Shown: positions 34,401 through 47,698 of the stretch, one piece after another | Layout of the letters: the number at the start of each line of letters is the position of its first letter | Position numbering within the stretch: position 1 is the first letter of the stretch | Assembly (NCBI GenBank): GCA_036571765.1 | Contig: BROE01000022.1 | Span: forward strand, 14,000,322-14,064,321 | DNA length: 64,000 nt | Direction: 5' to 3' | From: Plecoglossus altivelis | Lineage: Eukaryota > Chordata > Actinopteri > Osmeriformes > Plecoglossidae | The notes under the pieces: generated by a model | Seen by the model: the letters and a program-made list of their open reading frames with translations, nothing else | Told to the model about the DNA's origin: nothing | Databases searched by the model: none | Position numbers and translations under genes: made by a program

Positions 34401-37400
34401 CAGACCCTCATGAACAGAAACTGAAAAACAATCCTTGACAAATATCTAAAACAGAAAAGTATTTGTGCTCCTTTGGTATAGTAGTCAAGACTGTGGTAGG
34501 ATCGGCCACTAGGGGAGCTAGCTTGGTTGCACACTTGTTGATCTCTCGATAATCAATAACCAACCTGTAAGAACCGTCCGGTTTACGAACAGGGAGTAAA
34601 GGTGATGAACAGGGAGATGTGGTTTCTTTAACGATACCTCGCTCTTCTAAAATGTCAATGGTCTTCTTTATTTCTGCTAACGCTTCAGGTTTAATAGGAT
34701 ATTGGGCTTTGGGAGGAGGGGGTGTACCTGTTATATGCACAGGTTCCATGTCTATTAATCCACAGTCCCACTTATCCTTTGCCCAGGCCTCCTCTGGGCC
34801 AGGCAACCCTTGACAGGAATAAATCTGATTGGGAGAGGTGTCACATTCCAGAGGCAAGCATGCCTTATTTCTACCGCTCACTACAGAGAGTGAGGCTTCA
34901 TTATCAAACACCAAATGGGCTTTTAGCTGTTTGAGAATGTCCATTCCCAAAATAGTTCCTTCAGTACTGTAAGGACTATAGTAAAACTGAGCTATAAAGA
35001 AAAAATCGTCTGTTTCTACTAAAACGGCTTCTGTTTTAGTTGCTTTGGCGATAGCTCCACCAAGACCTCGTACCATAATCCGCTGTTTAGTGAGGGGTAA
35101 ATTAACAATATTAGTCCTACTAACTGAAGCTCCAGTATCTACAAGGGCTCTACACGTTTTGCCCCCGACCTTAGCCCGTAGATATGGTCGCTTGGCTCCT
35201 ACCAGGGGGGCTGGCAAATCCTATTTGTTGAAGTTCTCCAGAAGGCGGATGAGCTCATTTTTCGACATCTCAGTCAGCCTCCTTTTCTGGGAGGAGTTTG
35301 GGTTGGGCCTCCCCTCCCTGTTGGAGGGGCAGTTCTTTGCCCAATGGTCACCGCCCCCGCATTTAAAGCAGTTCCCCTTACCCATGGGCTCTCCTCTCCC
35401 ACTCCTGCAGTTGGCTCTTGTGTGTCCTACAAGACCACAATTTCCACACTGAATGTTCGTTTTAGGCTGTGTTACCATATTTGGCTTTGGGCCCTATTGG
35501 ATGGGGTGCATTGGAGCAGAGGGAGTTGGGGTTTTTGTGCGGGGACGAGTCGTGTAATCTCTATGCTCGCTCGACTCTTTCTCAACATTACTAGCCCATG
35601 TTAGACATTGTGAGTAAGTCAACAGAAGAGCCCGCATAGTATGCAACGATTTGAGTAAACTGAGTGAGGTAACACCAGTAAGCAGCATGTCTAAAAATGC
35701 CCTATCATCCTCAGCAGGATTTGGCACTCCACTATGCTCTTTATAGAGCTTAAACTTCTCCTCTGCATACTCCTGGAACGACTCATCACGTTTCTGTTGT
35801 CTGTCTGCATACAGCCCATACAGATTGTAACCAGTTCCGAGAGCAGCCTTCAGAGCAGTTGTAAATCTTTCAACTTCATCTTTCATAGCAGCCAAAGTAG
35901 GAAATGGTTTAACAGCCCATGTACCGTTCTTGAGAGCATTAGCCAGCCCTGCCCACACTGTCTGTGGACATTTTGCTTTACACACTGTATATATGTCATA
36001 AGCATGCAGTTGAGATACCAATTCCCACTCAGTCATTTTGTGCCAAAACAATGTGTTAGGGGAGTCTCGCTTCAGTAGAGGCATTGAGCTCAACAATCCT
36101 TGCATATCTATAGTAGACATAGCTTTGTACTGAATCTGAGTAATTTGTTGCGGACCTTGGAGAAGACCTCCACCATCTGCCACCTGAGCAGCATGAGGAG
36201 CCGTAAACATTTGCACTTGAATTGGAGCTATCTGTTCCTCAAAGCTACACACATACAGCCTAGGATATATTCTCTGGACACTTAATGTAGAGTTTGCAGC
36301 TGTGGGCCTCTGATTTACAACCCCTTCCTCTCTATGCGACTGCAAACTCTCTACCTGTTTTTTCAACAGGGAAATCTCCTCTTTCATCTCCTTACATTGG
36401 GTCTGCATGTGACTATTTTGCTGCAGTATCTTTTCATAATTCAAAACCACAATATTAACGGCTATGTTGTTTTTGATTTTGTCCTTCTTTTCAATCTCAT
36501 CAAACCATTTAACTTGCTTAGCAATTAGAGAATGGGGGCTCCAGACCGTCCTTTATCATTTTACAGATATTATCACAACATGCCGTTAGTGCTGCTTCTC
36601 TGATGTTTTGAGGCAACAAGTCTTTACCTTCAGTATCGACTTCTTTAATGAAGTCTGCAGAAGAATATTTCTTTGATTTTTCTTTTTTTTCTTTAGCATG
36701 GTGCAATTCTTTTAAACTTTAAAGCATGGTGAAATTAAGATTTTACTAAAGAATTTTTTTTTTTGATATGTTAGATTGTACTTTTTCTGCACATTACAAT
36801 TATTTAAATTACCTATAGAAATAAACCAGCACAAACAATTAGCCTACCAATAGGACTTAACGCATTATAATCTGCCTATCAGTCTTTCTGCTAAAACAGT
36901 GCTCTTGGCCTGCCCTAGGTCTTAACGCATCTAGCCTTCCCATAAGTCTTAACGCATCTAGCCTGCCCAAGGTCTTACTGCCGAAACCTTATCTATGTAA
37001 TACCAGCACAGACAATTAGCCTACCAACAGGACTTAACACTAAACAGCCTGCCTATCAGTCTCTCCGCTAAAACAGTGCTCTTGACCTGCCTTAGGTCTC
37101 CACTTATTTAGAGTTACCCAAGGTCTTGCCACTGAAACGTTACTTATGTAATACCAGCACAGACAATTAGCCTACCAACAGGACTTAACGCATTATAATC
37201 CGCCCGTCAGTCCCCGCCAAAACAGTGCTCTTGGCCTGCCCTAGGTCTTAACGTATTTAAACCTGCCCAAGGTCTTACTACCGAAACATATCTCTATAAT
37301 AACAACACAGACAATTATTTCTAGTTGTGTATCTTATATCAACAAACCATCAATAAATGTAAATATGTCCGAAAAGGGTCATTGGGTCACTTCCATATTA

Positions 37401-40400
37401 ACAACAGAATAAGAAGAATCTCCATAAACTATTGAGGGTGGTATTTTAAATTAAACTCACCTCTCTTTGGAGTTCTCAGGTTCTGTCGCCAAAATGAGAG
37501 ATTGTTTCCAATCCCACCGCTGCCACCAAAGTACTGTAGGGTTTTTTATCAATGTGATGGTCTTGAAGACACAGATGACACAACGACAAACTCAGAGATC
37601 CCTTTCCGAGTTTAATAAATACGACCGGTCGGGAAGAGGTACAGGGTACAGTCTTCAAAGTATAAAGTCCACATACATGAGTTTATATAGTTTTCAGAGA
37701 CAAAGAACAGTTATTCAGCCTATAGGATTCATACACGTTCAGTTACACAAGTGTTTGACGTAAGCTCTTAGACAGTATAGAGTACTGGCCTTATGGGATC
37801 AAGGCCATTTTACCAACACTGGGACCTGTCAGACAACTATATCTCCTTTTGGGTGTTTTCTGTGAATTAAGGGTCCCAAGAGAAGGTCAAAGCATAGGCC
37901 TTTAAGTGCTTGTTGTAAATTAAAGGCCCTAAGATAAGGTCCAAGCATAGTTCATTGATATCTTAACATGCAAACATATAAAAATTACTTGTGTCCTCTA
38001 TAAACCATTCAATGTTTAATAAAACAAATCAGATAACAGAAATAAAATACTTCGCTTTACTTTCAACCTCTACCCATCAGGGGCTTGAGGGTTCATGGGA
38101 GTTTGCCCGACCAGTTCACCTGTGCTCTGGAGAAGGCATTCAACCGTGTCCCTCGTCGTATCCTGTGGGGGGTTTGCCGGGAGTACGGGGTCTGGGGTCC
38201 TTTGCTCAGTGCCGTCCGGTCCCTGTATGACTGGAGCAGGAGCTGTGTTCGCATTGCCGGTAATAAGTCCGACTTGTTCCTGGTGCATGTTGGACTTGCC
38301 TTTTGTCACCGGTTCAGTGTTTTTATGGACATAATTTCTAGGCACAGCCAGGGGCAGGAGGGTGGGAGTACAGGATCTCATCTCTGCTATTCGCAGATGA
38401 TGTTGTCCTGATGGATTCTTTGGACCGGGATCTGCCGCATGCACTGGAGAGGTTTGCAGCTAAGTGTGAAGCGGCCGGGATGAGAATCAGCACCTCCAAT
38501 CCATGGCCACGATTCTCAAAAAAAAGGTGGCTTTCTCCCTTCGGGTGGGTGGGGAGTCCTTGCTTCAAGTGGAGGAGTTCAAATATCTCCAGCTCTTGTT
38601 CATGAGTGAGGGAAAGACGGAATGTGAGATTGACAGGCGGATCGGTGCAGTGGCTGCAGTGATGCAGTCTCTGTATCAGACCGTTTTGGCGAGGGAGCTT
38701 AGCTGAAAGGCAAAGCTCTAGATTTACTTTTTGACTTTTGGGTGATGACCGAAAGGACAAGATCGCGGGTACAAGCAGTCAACATGAGTTTCCTCCGCAG
38801 GGTGGCCAGGCTCTCCTTTAGAGATAGGGTCGATTAGAGATCGGTCACACGGGAGGAGCTTGTAGTAGAGCCACTGCTCCTCCACGTCGAGAGGAGCCAG
38901 CTGAGGTGACTCGGGCATCTGAGTCCCACTGGACGCTTCCCTCGGGAGGTTTTATGGACATGTCCTACCGGGAGGCGGCCCCCATGGAGACCCAGGACAT
39001 GCTGAGGGGACTGTCTCTCGGCTGGCCTGGGAACGCCTCGGGAACCCCCGGAAGAGCTGGAGGAGGTGTGTGCGGAGAAGGAAGTCTGGGCTTCCCTGCT
39101 AAGGCTGCTGCCCCAGCGACCCAGCGATATTTATAATATCTTGCTCCAATGAATGCTCATATTTTGTACAAATAGTATGCAAACTTAACAATAAGCTAGG
39201 CTAAATCAAATTAATTTTTGAGACGTAAATAGGTCTATCAGAATAGAATTCTTGGAATGTTGGGTAACTCGATTTTAATGTGCTAGATTTTTTAAAGCAG
39301 GGGTACCCAATTAGAAACCCAAATGGTCCACTCATCAAATTTCCATTCAGTCCAGAGTCCGAAAAAGTGGTTGTTTATTTTTCTGGATTGGGTTGGACAA
39401 GGAAGATAGAAACCACATCTAGTAGGAAAAGAATATAGGCAATAGAGTGAAATCATGCATCAGTGAAAACTCACTTGCATCATGACAAAAATAAAATGTT
39501 GATTTTGGCTTTGGCTTTGGTCCAAATTGTATTGCGTTTGGGTCGGGGTCCGGATCACAGTCAGCCAATTAGTAACCCCTGGTTTAAAGGAACCGTTGAG
39601 ACCAAGCCACCAGTCACTTCACAATCGATCATTAGAAGGGGGATGGGCCTTTCAAACAACCTGAAAGATGCATTTATGGTTCATCATCTTTAAAAAAGAA
39701 CAAATCCTCTGCCCAATGCAATACCAGAGATTAGCCTAAAAATGATAAGTCTGTGATTTAAAGGGAACAAAACATGTTGTTTCTAAATTCAGTTAGACTA
39801 GTTGTAGTAGATAGTCCACCACCTTTTGATTTATATGCGCTACTGCCCTTGCTTAACCCAATTCACACTTGAAACTGGAGTACCAATGTTACAGCGATAG
39901 CCTTCTAAAACTAAAATACTGTATTTTCCGCGCTATAGACTGCACCTGTATATAAACTGCATCCACTCTATAAAAAATAAATACAAGCCACACTGGACTA
40001 TAAGCCGCAGATATCTATGTTGAAAAAAGTTGATATGTACTTCATGTACAGAACTATTTTGAACTGTTAATGTACATGTACTGAATGTACCTTAACAGAT
40101 TCTTTCCGAACAGTGTCTTTTAATACGGCAGCAACTTTGCTGGATTAAAACGGAACAGATCCAAGAGAAAATACTGTATCCAGTATTTATTTACCTTCAT
40201 TTCTCCGGTGTTTGAAACCACAAGTCACTTTATTCATCTTCGCTAAAACCCATGAAGTCCTCGTCTTCAGTGTCTGAGTTGAACAGCCCCAGAAGCGCTT
40301 CGTCACATCTGTCTCCATTAGTCTCGCTCTCCGTGTCACTGCCATCCTCCGGTGAAGTTGGCTCAGAAGGTGCGCCGCTCTCCGCGTAGCAGTCCAGCCT

Positions 40401-43400
40401 TTCGAAACCCGTTGGTGATGGTGGATTCTTTCACCACTCCACGCTATTAGGATCCACTGACAGACATCAGAAAAGGATGCTTTTCGCATGCGGCCAGTTT
40501 TTGTGAATGACTTCTCACCACTTGTCATCCAAGTCTCCCACTCAACCCAGAGTGCAGTTTTAAATGCCCGATTCACACTGATGTCATGTGGCTGCAAATA
40601 CTTTGTTGTACCTCCAGGAATCACAGCTGGAATGGAGTTTGTTTTCTTGATCGCTGCTTTCACAGAATCTGTGATGTGGGCCCTCATGCTATCTAAAACA
40701 AGCAGTGCTTTTTTCCGGTGAAAAGATCCTCCCGGGCGCTTGCCATAGCACTCCTTCATTAGGCCTTTCATCATCCACCATTTGGTGTTAACTTTGACCA
40801 CCACACCTTTCTGAAGATGTTCTTTCGGCATAGTTATGCGCTTGAAAATCACCAGTGGTGGAAGTTTTTGTCCGGATGCCGTGCATGCCAGAACGCAGGT
40901 GAAGTGCGTCATCTCGCGACCTGTTGTTTTCAACAACACGGATGTTGCGCCCGTCTTGTTAACAGTCCTGGTCAGAGGCAGATCAAACGTCAAAGGTACT
41001 TCATCCATATTTACAATGTCGTCTGGTCTGATGGAATGTTCTTGTATTTTCGTTTCAACGAATTTGTGGAAGTTTTCAACTTTTTCCTGATAGTCAGGGG
41101 GGAGTCGCTGACAATGAGTGGTCCGTGCACTGATGGACAGGTTTTTACGTCTCATAAATCTGAAACACCATGATGGCCCAGCTTTGAAATCTTCAATATA
41201 CATTTTGCGGGTGATTGTTTTGGCTTTCAGTCGGATCTCTACAGTGAATACACACAGGCCATCTGTTCTCTGTGTTCACCCAGTCCTCCAGGACATTTTC
41301 AAGTTCAGGCCACCTGGTTTTATGTCCTGTTTTTTTCAACTTTTGGCAATTGCATGAGCTCTTCCCGCTGCCGCCTCAACCGTCTCACCATAGATTTATT
41401 GATACTAAGCTAGCGTAGAGCAGCCCGGTTTCCTTCCTTCATAGAAAGTTTAATGGCCTTCAACTCAAAACTCGCATCATACGAACTTCTTCATGTGGGT
41501 TACATGATGAAGGGGCGAGGATTCGAAAATAATTACCAGTTGGTAATTTGTTGTCCGTGTTCAATCTGCTAAAGAAAAAGTAGCGTATTCCTCTTTGGAT
41601 TGATTTTTCGTCGCTTATTTTTTATTCTAATTACCGGTAGTTAGAGTGCACCAAGCGGTGGAAGAAGAATCCACAGAATAGCCGCAGTTTTGTATAAGCC
41701 TTATGGTTATACAAGTTATAGTCCAGAAAAAACGGTATACATTCTCAACTAGCATATTATCAACAGCCTATTATAGGATACACTGCCTCTCTTGTCATTC
41801 CAAAAGTTGCTCAATTTGGCTGAGCTTCATTATGCAGGCTAGCATTAAGTAAGCCTCTATAACCTAGAATTTACAAACAAATGTACAACCGTTTGCACCA
41901 ACATTTGAGTAGTCAGGCTATGTAAAAACTTCAAGAGGCACGTGCTGTCGATTGGGTCAGTCAAATGTCTGGGTGGTATCTTGATATCAAGGCTCCATCG
42001 CCTGATCAATACTGCATAGACTTTGGCTCCAAATTACATCACCAGCGCAAGATGGCAGCATCCGTATCTTGGATATTTTGCCTTCATTTTCGTACATAAG
42101 GAAAATATGTACATGAGTTGTCTCATACAGCCTATTGTTGAGAATGTAATTGATCATTAGAAGGGGGGGGCAGGATATCACACCTTTCAAAGTAGGAAAA
42201 AGCAATCTTCTGCATCCTCATTATCAGTATTGCACAGATGGAGGAATCACTTTCCAGCTTTATCGTTTGGTTAATCACACAACATCCATTTACAGAGACT
42301 TAACACTAGAAGCACCAAGACACTTCCACTCTTATAGTATTGTCAGGGGTCAAACAAGACCTAATTCTTCAGAAAGGGATATTGTTACTGACACGTAACG
42401 AACACTAGATGGCACTTGGATGGAAGGAGCAAAAGCAAGGTTGGAAAATGGGCTTGCCTTTGTCGGTCTTTTATTAATTTCTATGAGGTTCGTCGAACAT
42501 AAATCATCAGATTGTTTTTGTCAAGCTCTTCAATGATTAATTTATTTTCATTTAATTAAGTCAACAAGCATAGATAATTGTAACTGTTTTATACAGGAAA
42601 AATATACCATATAAGTACATACAAACAAGGAAACAAAAGCATGCATGTACACATACATCATCATAAAAAACAAAATAAAACAAGGTGTTTAACACATATT
42701 GACCGAAGATGTAGGCCGAAGCTAAAGCTTACTATGCCTACCCTTATCTCACAAACGCAGCACTAATTTGCATTAATAATGATTAAAAAACAGCAATTAT
42801 TATTAAATTTATTATTATTATCACTATTCAACATAAGTTAAATTGGTGCTGGATTTGGGATGGAACCCACCATGTATGGTGAGGAGTTTCGTGTTTAACA
42901 TCAGTGGACTGTATCTCTTTCTCTGGCCACCTTATTATTTCTGAGTCATACTTTATTGTAATCAATCCATGCAGTGCACAGGTCGGTGTGTTGGGTTCTG
43001 CAGTCTTGGGTGACTGTTCTGTCAACCAGGAGTTGGTGTTAGGCTCCTCTGGTTTCTTTGCCGATGCCCTTCCTCTATTTAGATGAATGGGCCAATCTAA
43101 ATACAGGAAGGTTAGCAATCATGTACAAGTGTTCGAATAGTGCAAAAAGCGGGGGGACGATCACAACTATCGGCTTAGCATTGCTAGCGTTTGCCTTAGC
43201 CAACTCTTTCACAACTAACAAGGCAAGCTGGAAAATCAAACATTTCCTGAACTTCGTGGGGAGGATGGCCACAACATCATGGCCACCAAACAAACTCTGT
43301 AAGACTGTTTTTGCTCTGAATTTAAGTTCTGAATATTTGGTAGCACCAGACAATCGTTGTGAAATCATAAAAAACATAATACTGAAAGCCCTAACAGACT

Positions 43401-46400
43401 TTTTCATAACTTCAACAAGTAACATTTTTAGCTGAAGAAGCCGTGGGGGGTTATGCCGAAAATCGGCTTGGTAACGTTACTGGGCCTGGCTGTTCACTTT
43501 TAGTAGCAAACAGGATAAAGGCTACTGCTGAATAGCTACAAGATAAAGTTGGATACATGAGCAGTGGCTTGCAGACAGCTTTGTTTTTCATTCCTGCTAG
43601 CGTCTTGCACTGCACACTGTACCTTAACTAGGGAGGACAAACATTCTGCTCTCAATGTAATTACAATGGAGAGTTCCAAACGTCAACAAATGCAAAACTG
43701 AACTTTTTGCTAATTTTACATTGTGATAAAAAACACAATTATGAGATTTAATGTACAATATGATGTATGTTGATATTATTAGTACATTTACTTTCAAAAA
43801 CAGTTGTCAATTTTCGCTTGTTGACTGAGTTGTTAGCGTATTTGGCCTCTGTTGAACAACATGTATGACAAAGGTCAGTGATACATCCGTTTTCAATCAT
43901 AAAAATTATAAACATGCCTCACATGTACATGTTATAATTTGGGACATTACATCACTTGTAAACGATTCATGGGCAAAAGTATCATTATATACCTGTAGTT
44001 TTAAGCCAAAATTCCCAGATGGGTTTTTAATTGGTGAGCCAACCTACCTCTCACATTAAAGACCTGTGTGAATACCATCCCGTACGTGGCACTAAAGTTT
44101 TCCCTTTTTAAGACATGTAATTGGCTGAGAATCCTTTGGGGCATTGGCTACTAACATAAACTTCAATGCCACAGCCTCAATTTGATGTCATTCTGTTCCT
44201 GAAGGTCGCCTCTACAGGAGTGTGAAAACGGCTAACATTTCCCAGGAAGGGGATTTTTTATAATTGAGCTTATGTCTGAGGAGCGCCCCTATTTTAGAGC
44301 TGCATTCTGAGATCCAGCAAACTCCCAATAGCTCTATCTAGCTTGTTAACTAGCTAAAAGCATCTCCCGGTGTTGTGCCACCCGATGCATGGCTGCCACC
44401 ATAAGCACCCCTCGGGGGGTGCACACACCTCCCACTTGAAACAGAAAATGAAGGATTTCGTCTTGCTAAGGCAATTAAAAGTCTCATTTTTTCCACTTTT
44501 GAATGCTCCCATCAACATGGAAAAGTGGATTGGCTTGCTTTGTGTAAATGTTTTTTTTTTTAAATTGACATCAACATTGGCATATACTGCAGTATTCATT
44601 TTCACTCTGAAATTCTCAATTAGAGCAGCAGTCATTAACCCATGGAGCAAATAATCTCTCACACAATGTAACTCTGTCTATCAATAAATGGTGAAAAACT
44701 GGTAACTGGTACTTGGTAACACAAAAAAACACCTGTTTATATAAGGTCATACAGTTAACAGTTCGTGTCAAAGCACAAACAAAGCTGTGAAGTTCAAGGA
44801 ATTGTCAGTAGACCTCCAATACAGGATTGTATCGAGACACAGATCTGGGTAAGGGTACAGAAAAATTGCTGCTGCATGGAAGATCCCAATTGGCCTGATG
44901 GTCTCCATCATTTGTAAATGGAAATGATTGGAACCACCGTGTCTCATCCTAGAGTTGGCCACCCGGCCAAACTGAGGAATAAGAGAAGGGACTTAGTCAA
45001 GGAAGTGACCAAGAACCTGATGGGCACTCTGAGAGAGCTCTAGTATAACTGAGGGATTAGAGGAGATCCTTTCAGGAGGACAATTCAACACCTTTGGTGC
45101 TGCAAATGATTGCAATCATCTGCAGCACTCCATCAGTCATGCCTGCGTGGGAGAGAGGCCAGATGGAAGCTACTACTCAGCAAAAGGCACTTGACAGCCC
45201 ATCTGGAGTCCAGGACTCCAGGACTCTGTGACCACAAAATTCTCTGGTCTGAGGAAACTAAGATAAAAGTCCATGGCCTGAATGCCAAGCGTCATGGAGG
45301 AAACTAGGCACCCCTGATCACCTGGCCAATACCATCCTTATAGTGAAGCATGTTTGTGGCAGCATCATTCTGTGGATATGTACAGTATTTCAGTGGTAGG
45401 AACTGGGAGACAAGTCAAGATTGAGGTAAAGATGAATGCAGCAATGCAGAGGCATCCCTCAAGAAAGCCTGTTCCAGATCACTCTGGACCTCAGACTGGG
45501 GAAAAGGCTCATATCCCAACAGGACAACAAACCTAAGCACAAAATCAAGATGACAAAGTGGCTTTGGGGCAACCCTCTTGGGGCAATGTCCTTGAATTGC
45601 CTTGAGCCTGAGCACGAGCCTGAATCCAATTGAACATCTCTGGAAAGATCTGGAAATGGCTATGCACTGATGCTCCCCATTCTACCTAATGGAGCCTGAG
45701 AGGTTTTGCAAAGAAAAACGGTTAAAGTTGCCCAAAAATAGGTATGGCAAGCGTGTAGCATCATTAAAAAAAGACTTGAGGCTGTGATTGCTGCCAAAGG
45801 TGCTGATCAAAGTATTGATCAGAGCCTGTTAATACTCATAAATTAAAGTTTTTGGTCTTACATTTTTCAAATCTATAAAAATATTAAACAAACCTCACTT
45901 TGTCATTATGTGGTATTGTGTGTCGGACTTTGAAGAAATTAATATAATCTATGTTGGAAAAAGGATGTAACATAACATTTGGAAAAAGTGATTACTGTGT
46001 ACATTGCTGGATGCACTGTTTTGTGATTTTATGTCGGTTACTATTGCAACATTGAAACTCCATCTCCAAGTGTGGATGTCGGGTTACACAAGAGCAGTGG
46101 CACATATGTGTAAAAATAAAGTTGCATTTACTAATCCATTGTGCGGTATATCTACGACAACTAGCCTAAATTGTTTTTTTTATAGCCTACATTCTGTTTG
46201 AATGGCCCACATTCTACAGACTAAATACAGAATAAATATAATAAATTTTGGATTTCGGATTTTGTAGCAGAGCCACTTTCAATAGTTTTTAATCTTTCAA
46301 TCAAAACTAAAGAAATTCCATCAGTTTGGATATCAGCTTTTGTTCAACCTTTATTGCAGTGGGATGGCCTTCAATGGCCACTAGGAGGCAGTGTTGCAGA

Positions 46401-47512
46401 AAGACTGGAAGTTAACTGAGTTCTTTTCCTTAAATGCTTTAAAAACTAAGCTGAAAGCATTATTGACTGCCTCACTTATGTGAAACTGTTTTTCATAACC
46501 TTTATTATTTTAATGTTTTTTTATGTTGTAACTGTGTAAACTGTGCCGCCTCTTGACCAGGCCTCCATTGAAAAAGAGATTTTAATATCAATGCGACTCT
46601 CTTGGTAAAATTAAGATTAAATGAAAAAGTTATATGCAAAGAGAGTGGAGACAAAATAACTGGTCGCATCGAGGAGTCAGACCTCTGTAGTCTGTCCTTG
46701 TCTCTAATTACCATAAATGATAAGCCTTGAAGAATGAGCAAATTATCCAAATAGTTCCCGCCCATTCCATTATCTCTATTATCAGGCCGACATTATTATA
46801 TTAATTAATTATTCAGCCTACCATTAACAAAATAGTTGCAAACAATCAAAGTCATATAGACAAATGTGATTTGTTATACCCATGTGTAATGATTTCCATT
46901 ACATGAGAGTAGATGTTAAAACTTCATGCTTATTTGAACTAGGCTCTCGCCAAGAAAAGCACCAACTAAGACATAGCTTTACAGTAAACTAATGTAATCA
47001 ATATGTGTCTCCATCCGTTTACGTTTCCTTCCATATGATGATGTAGATGTCCTTCTGTCTGGTGTTAATGGCTGAAGTGTCATGCTGGCTCCAGGGATCA
47101 TCTTAGTTTGCCTCCCTGGCGCATCAGCACACGCAACGGCTGCGATGCTGGCTCCGTGGATCAACCCTAAAGCGGCCTCCCCAGCACATCAGCATGACAA
47201 CCGTCTGGATTAAGCTAAGTAGGGTACATCTCTGGGGTCTTCAAGTGGGCACCCTCATCCTTGATGTTTCCTCGACTAGCCCACGACACCTCAAGAGGGC
47301 TTGACTGTGATTCTGGGATACCAGTATCACCCCCCTCCGTCCTCCACTCAACACAGCCCAGCTTACTTACCTGCACATCAGCATTTCTTTCTTTCTATAG
47401 TGCTTGAGATCCCCAGCCAGAATCTTTCCGTCTCAACCACAGCCAGTTGCTGCTCCTCTCTGCTGCTTTAGATAGATACATAGATCTATATATAGATGTG
47501 TGTATATATATA

Positions 47513-47557
<45 letters not shown>

Positions 47558-47653
47558 TATATATAACTATGTATATATATATTAAATCCATTAATATTAT
47601 CTATATCTATTATTTATATTAATATATAGAATATAGATGTGTGTATATATATA

Positions 47654-47698
<45 letters not shown>

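Larger units (their letters stand above)
33114..38079 (-). mobile_element. Endogenous retrovirus-like LTR element, rearranged
   Basis: A 4966-bp insertion in LINE copy B, beginning TG and ending CA, flanked by GGTG and GGGG (4 bp, one mismatch). Read on the minus strand: LTR 38079-37535, a tRNA-Leu primer site, a leader with tandem repeats, gag with two CCHC knuckles, protease, a truncated reverse transcriptase, a polypurine tract, LTR 34109-33624, then a second primer site, a second leader piece and a partial LTR (33242-33114). So two units appear joined in tandem with one internal region deleted. No RNase H, integrase or envelope is present, and gag is broken. Retrovirus versus Ty3/gypsy placement is undecided. 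Confidence 0.88.

Noticed and set aside
36825..37300. CRISPR-like regular repeat array
   Set aside because: Units are about 150 bases and abut directly with no unique spacers, in a eukaryotic retroelement leader.
37510..37528. A tRNA-Leu 3' end
   Set aside because: Only 19 bases match, and no 5' acceptor strand, D-arm or anticodon arm is nearby. It fits a retroelement primer site.
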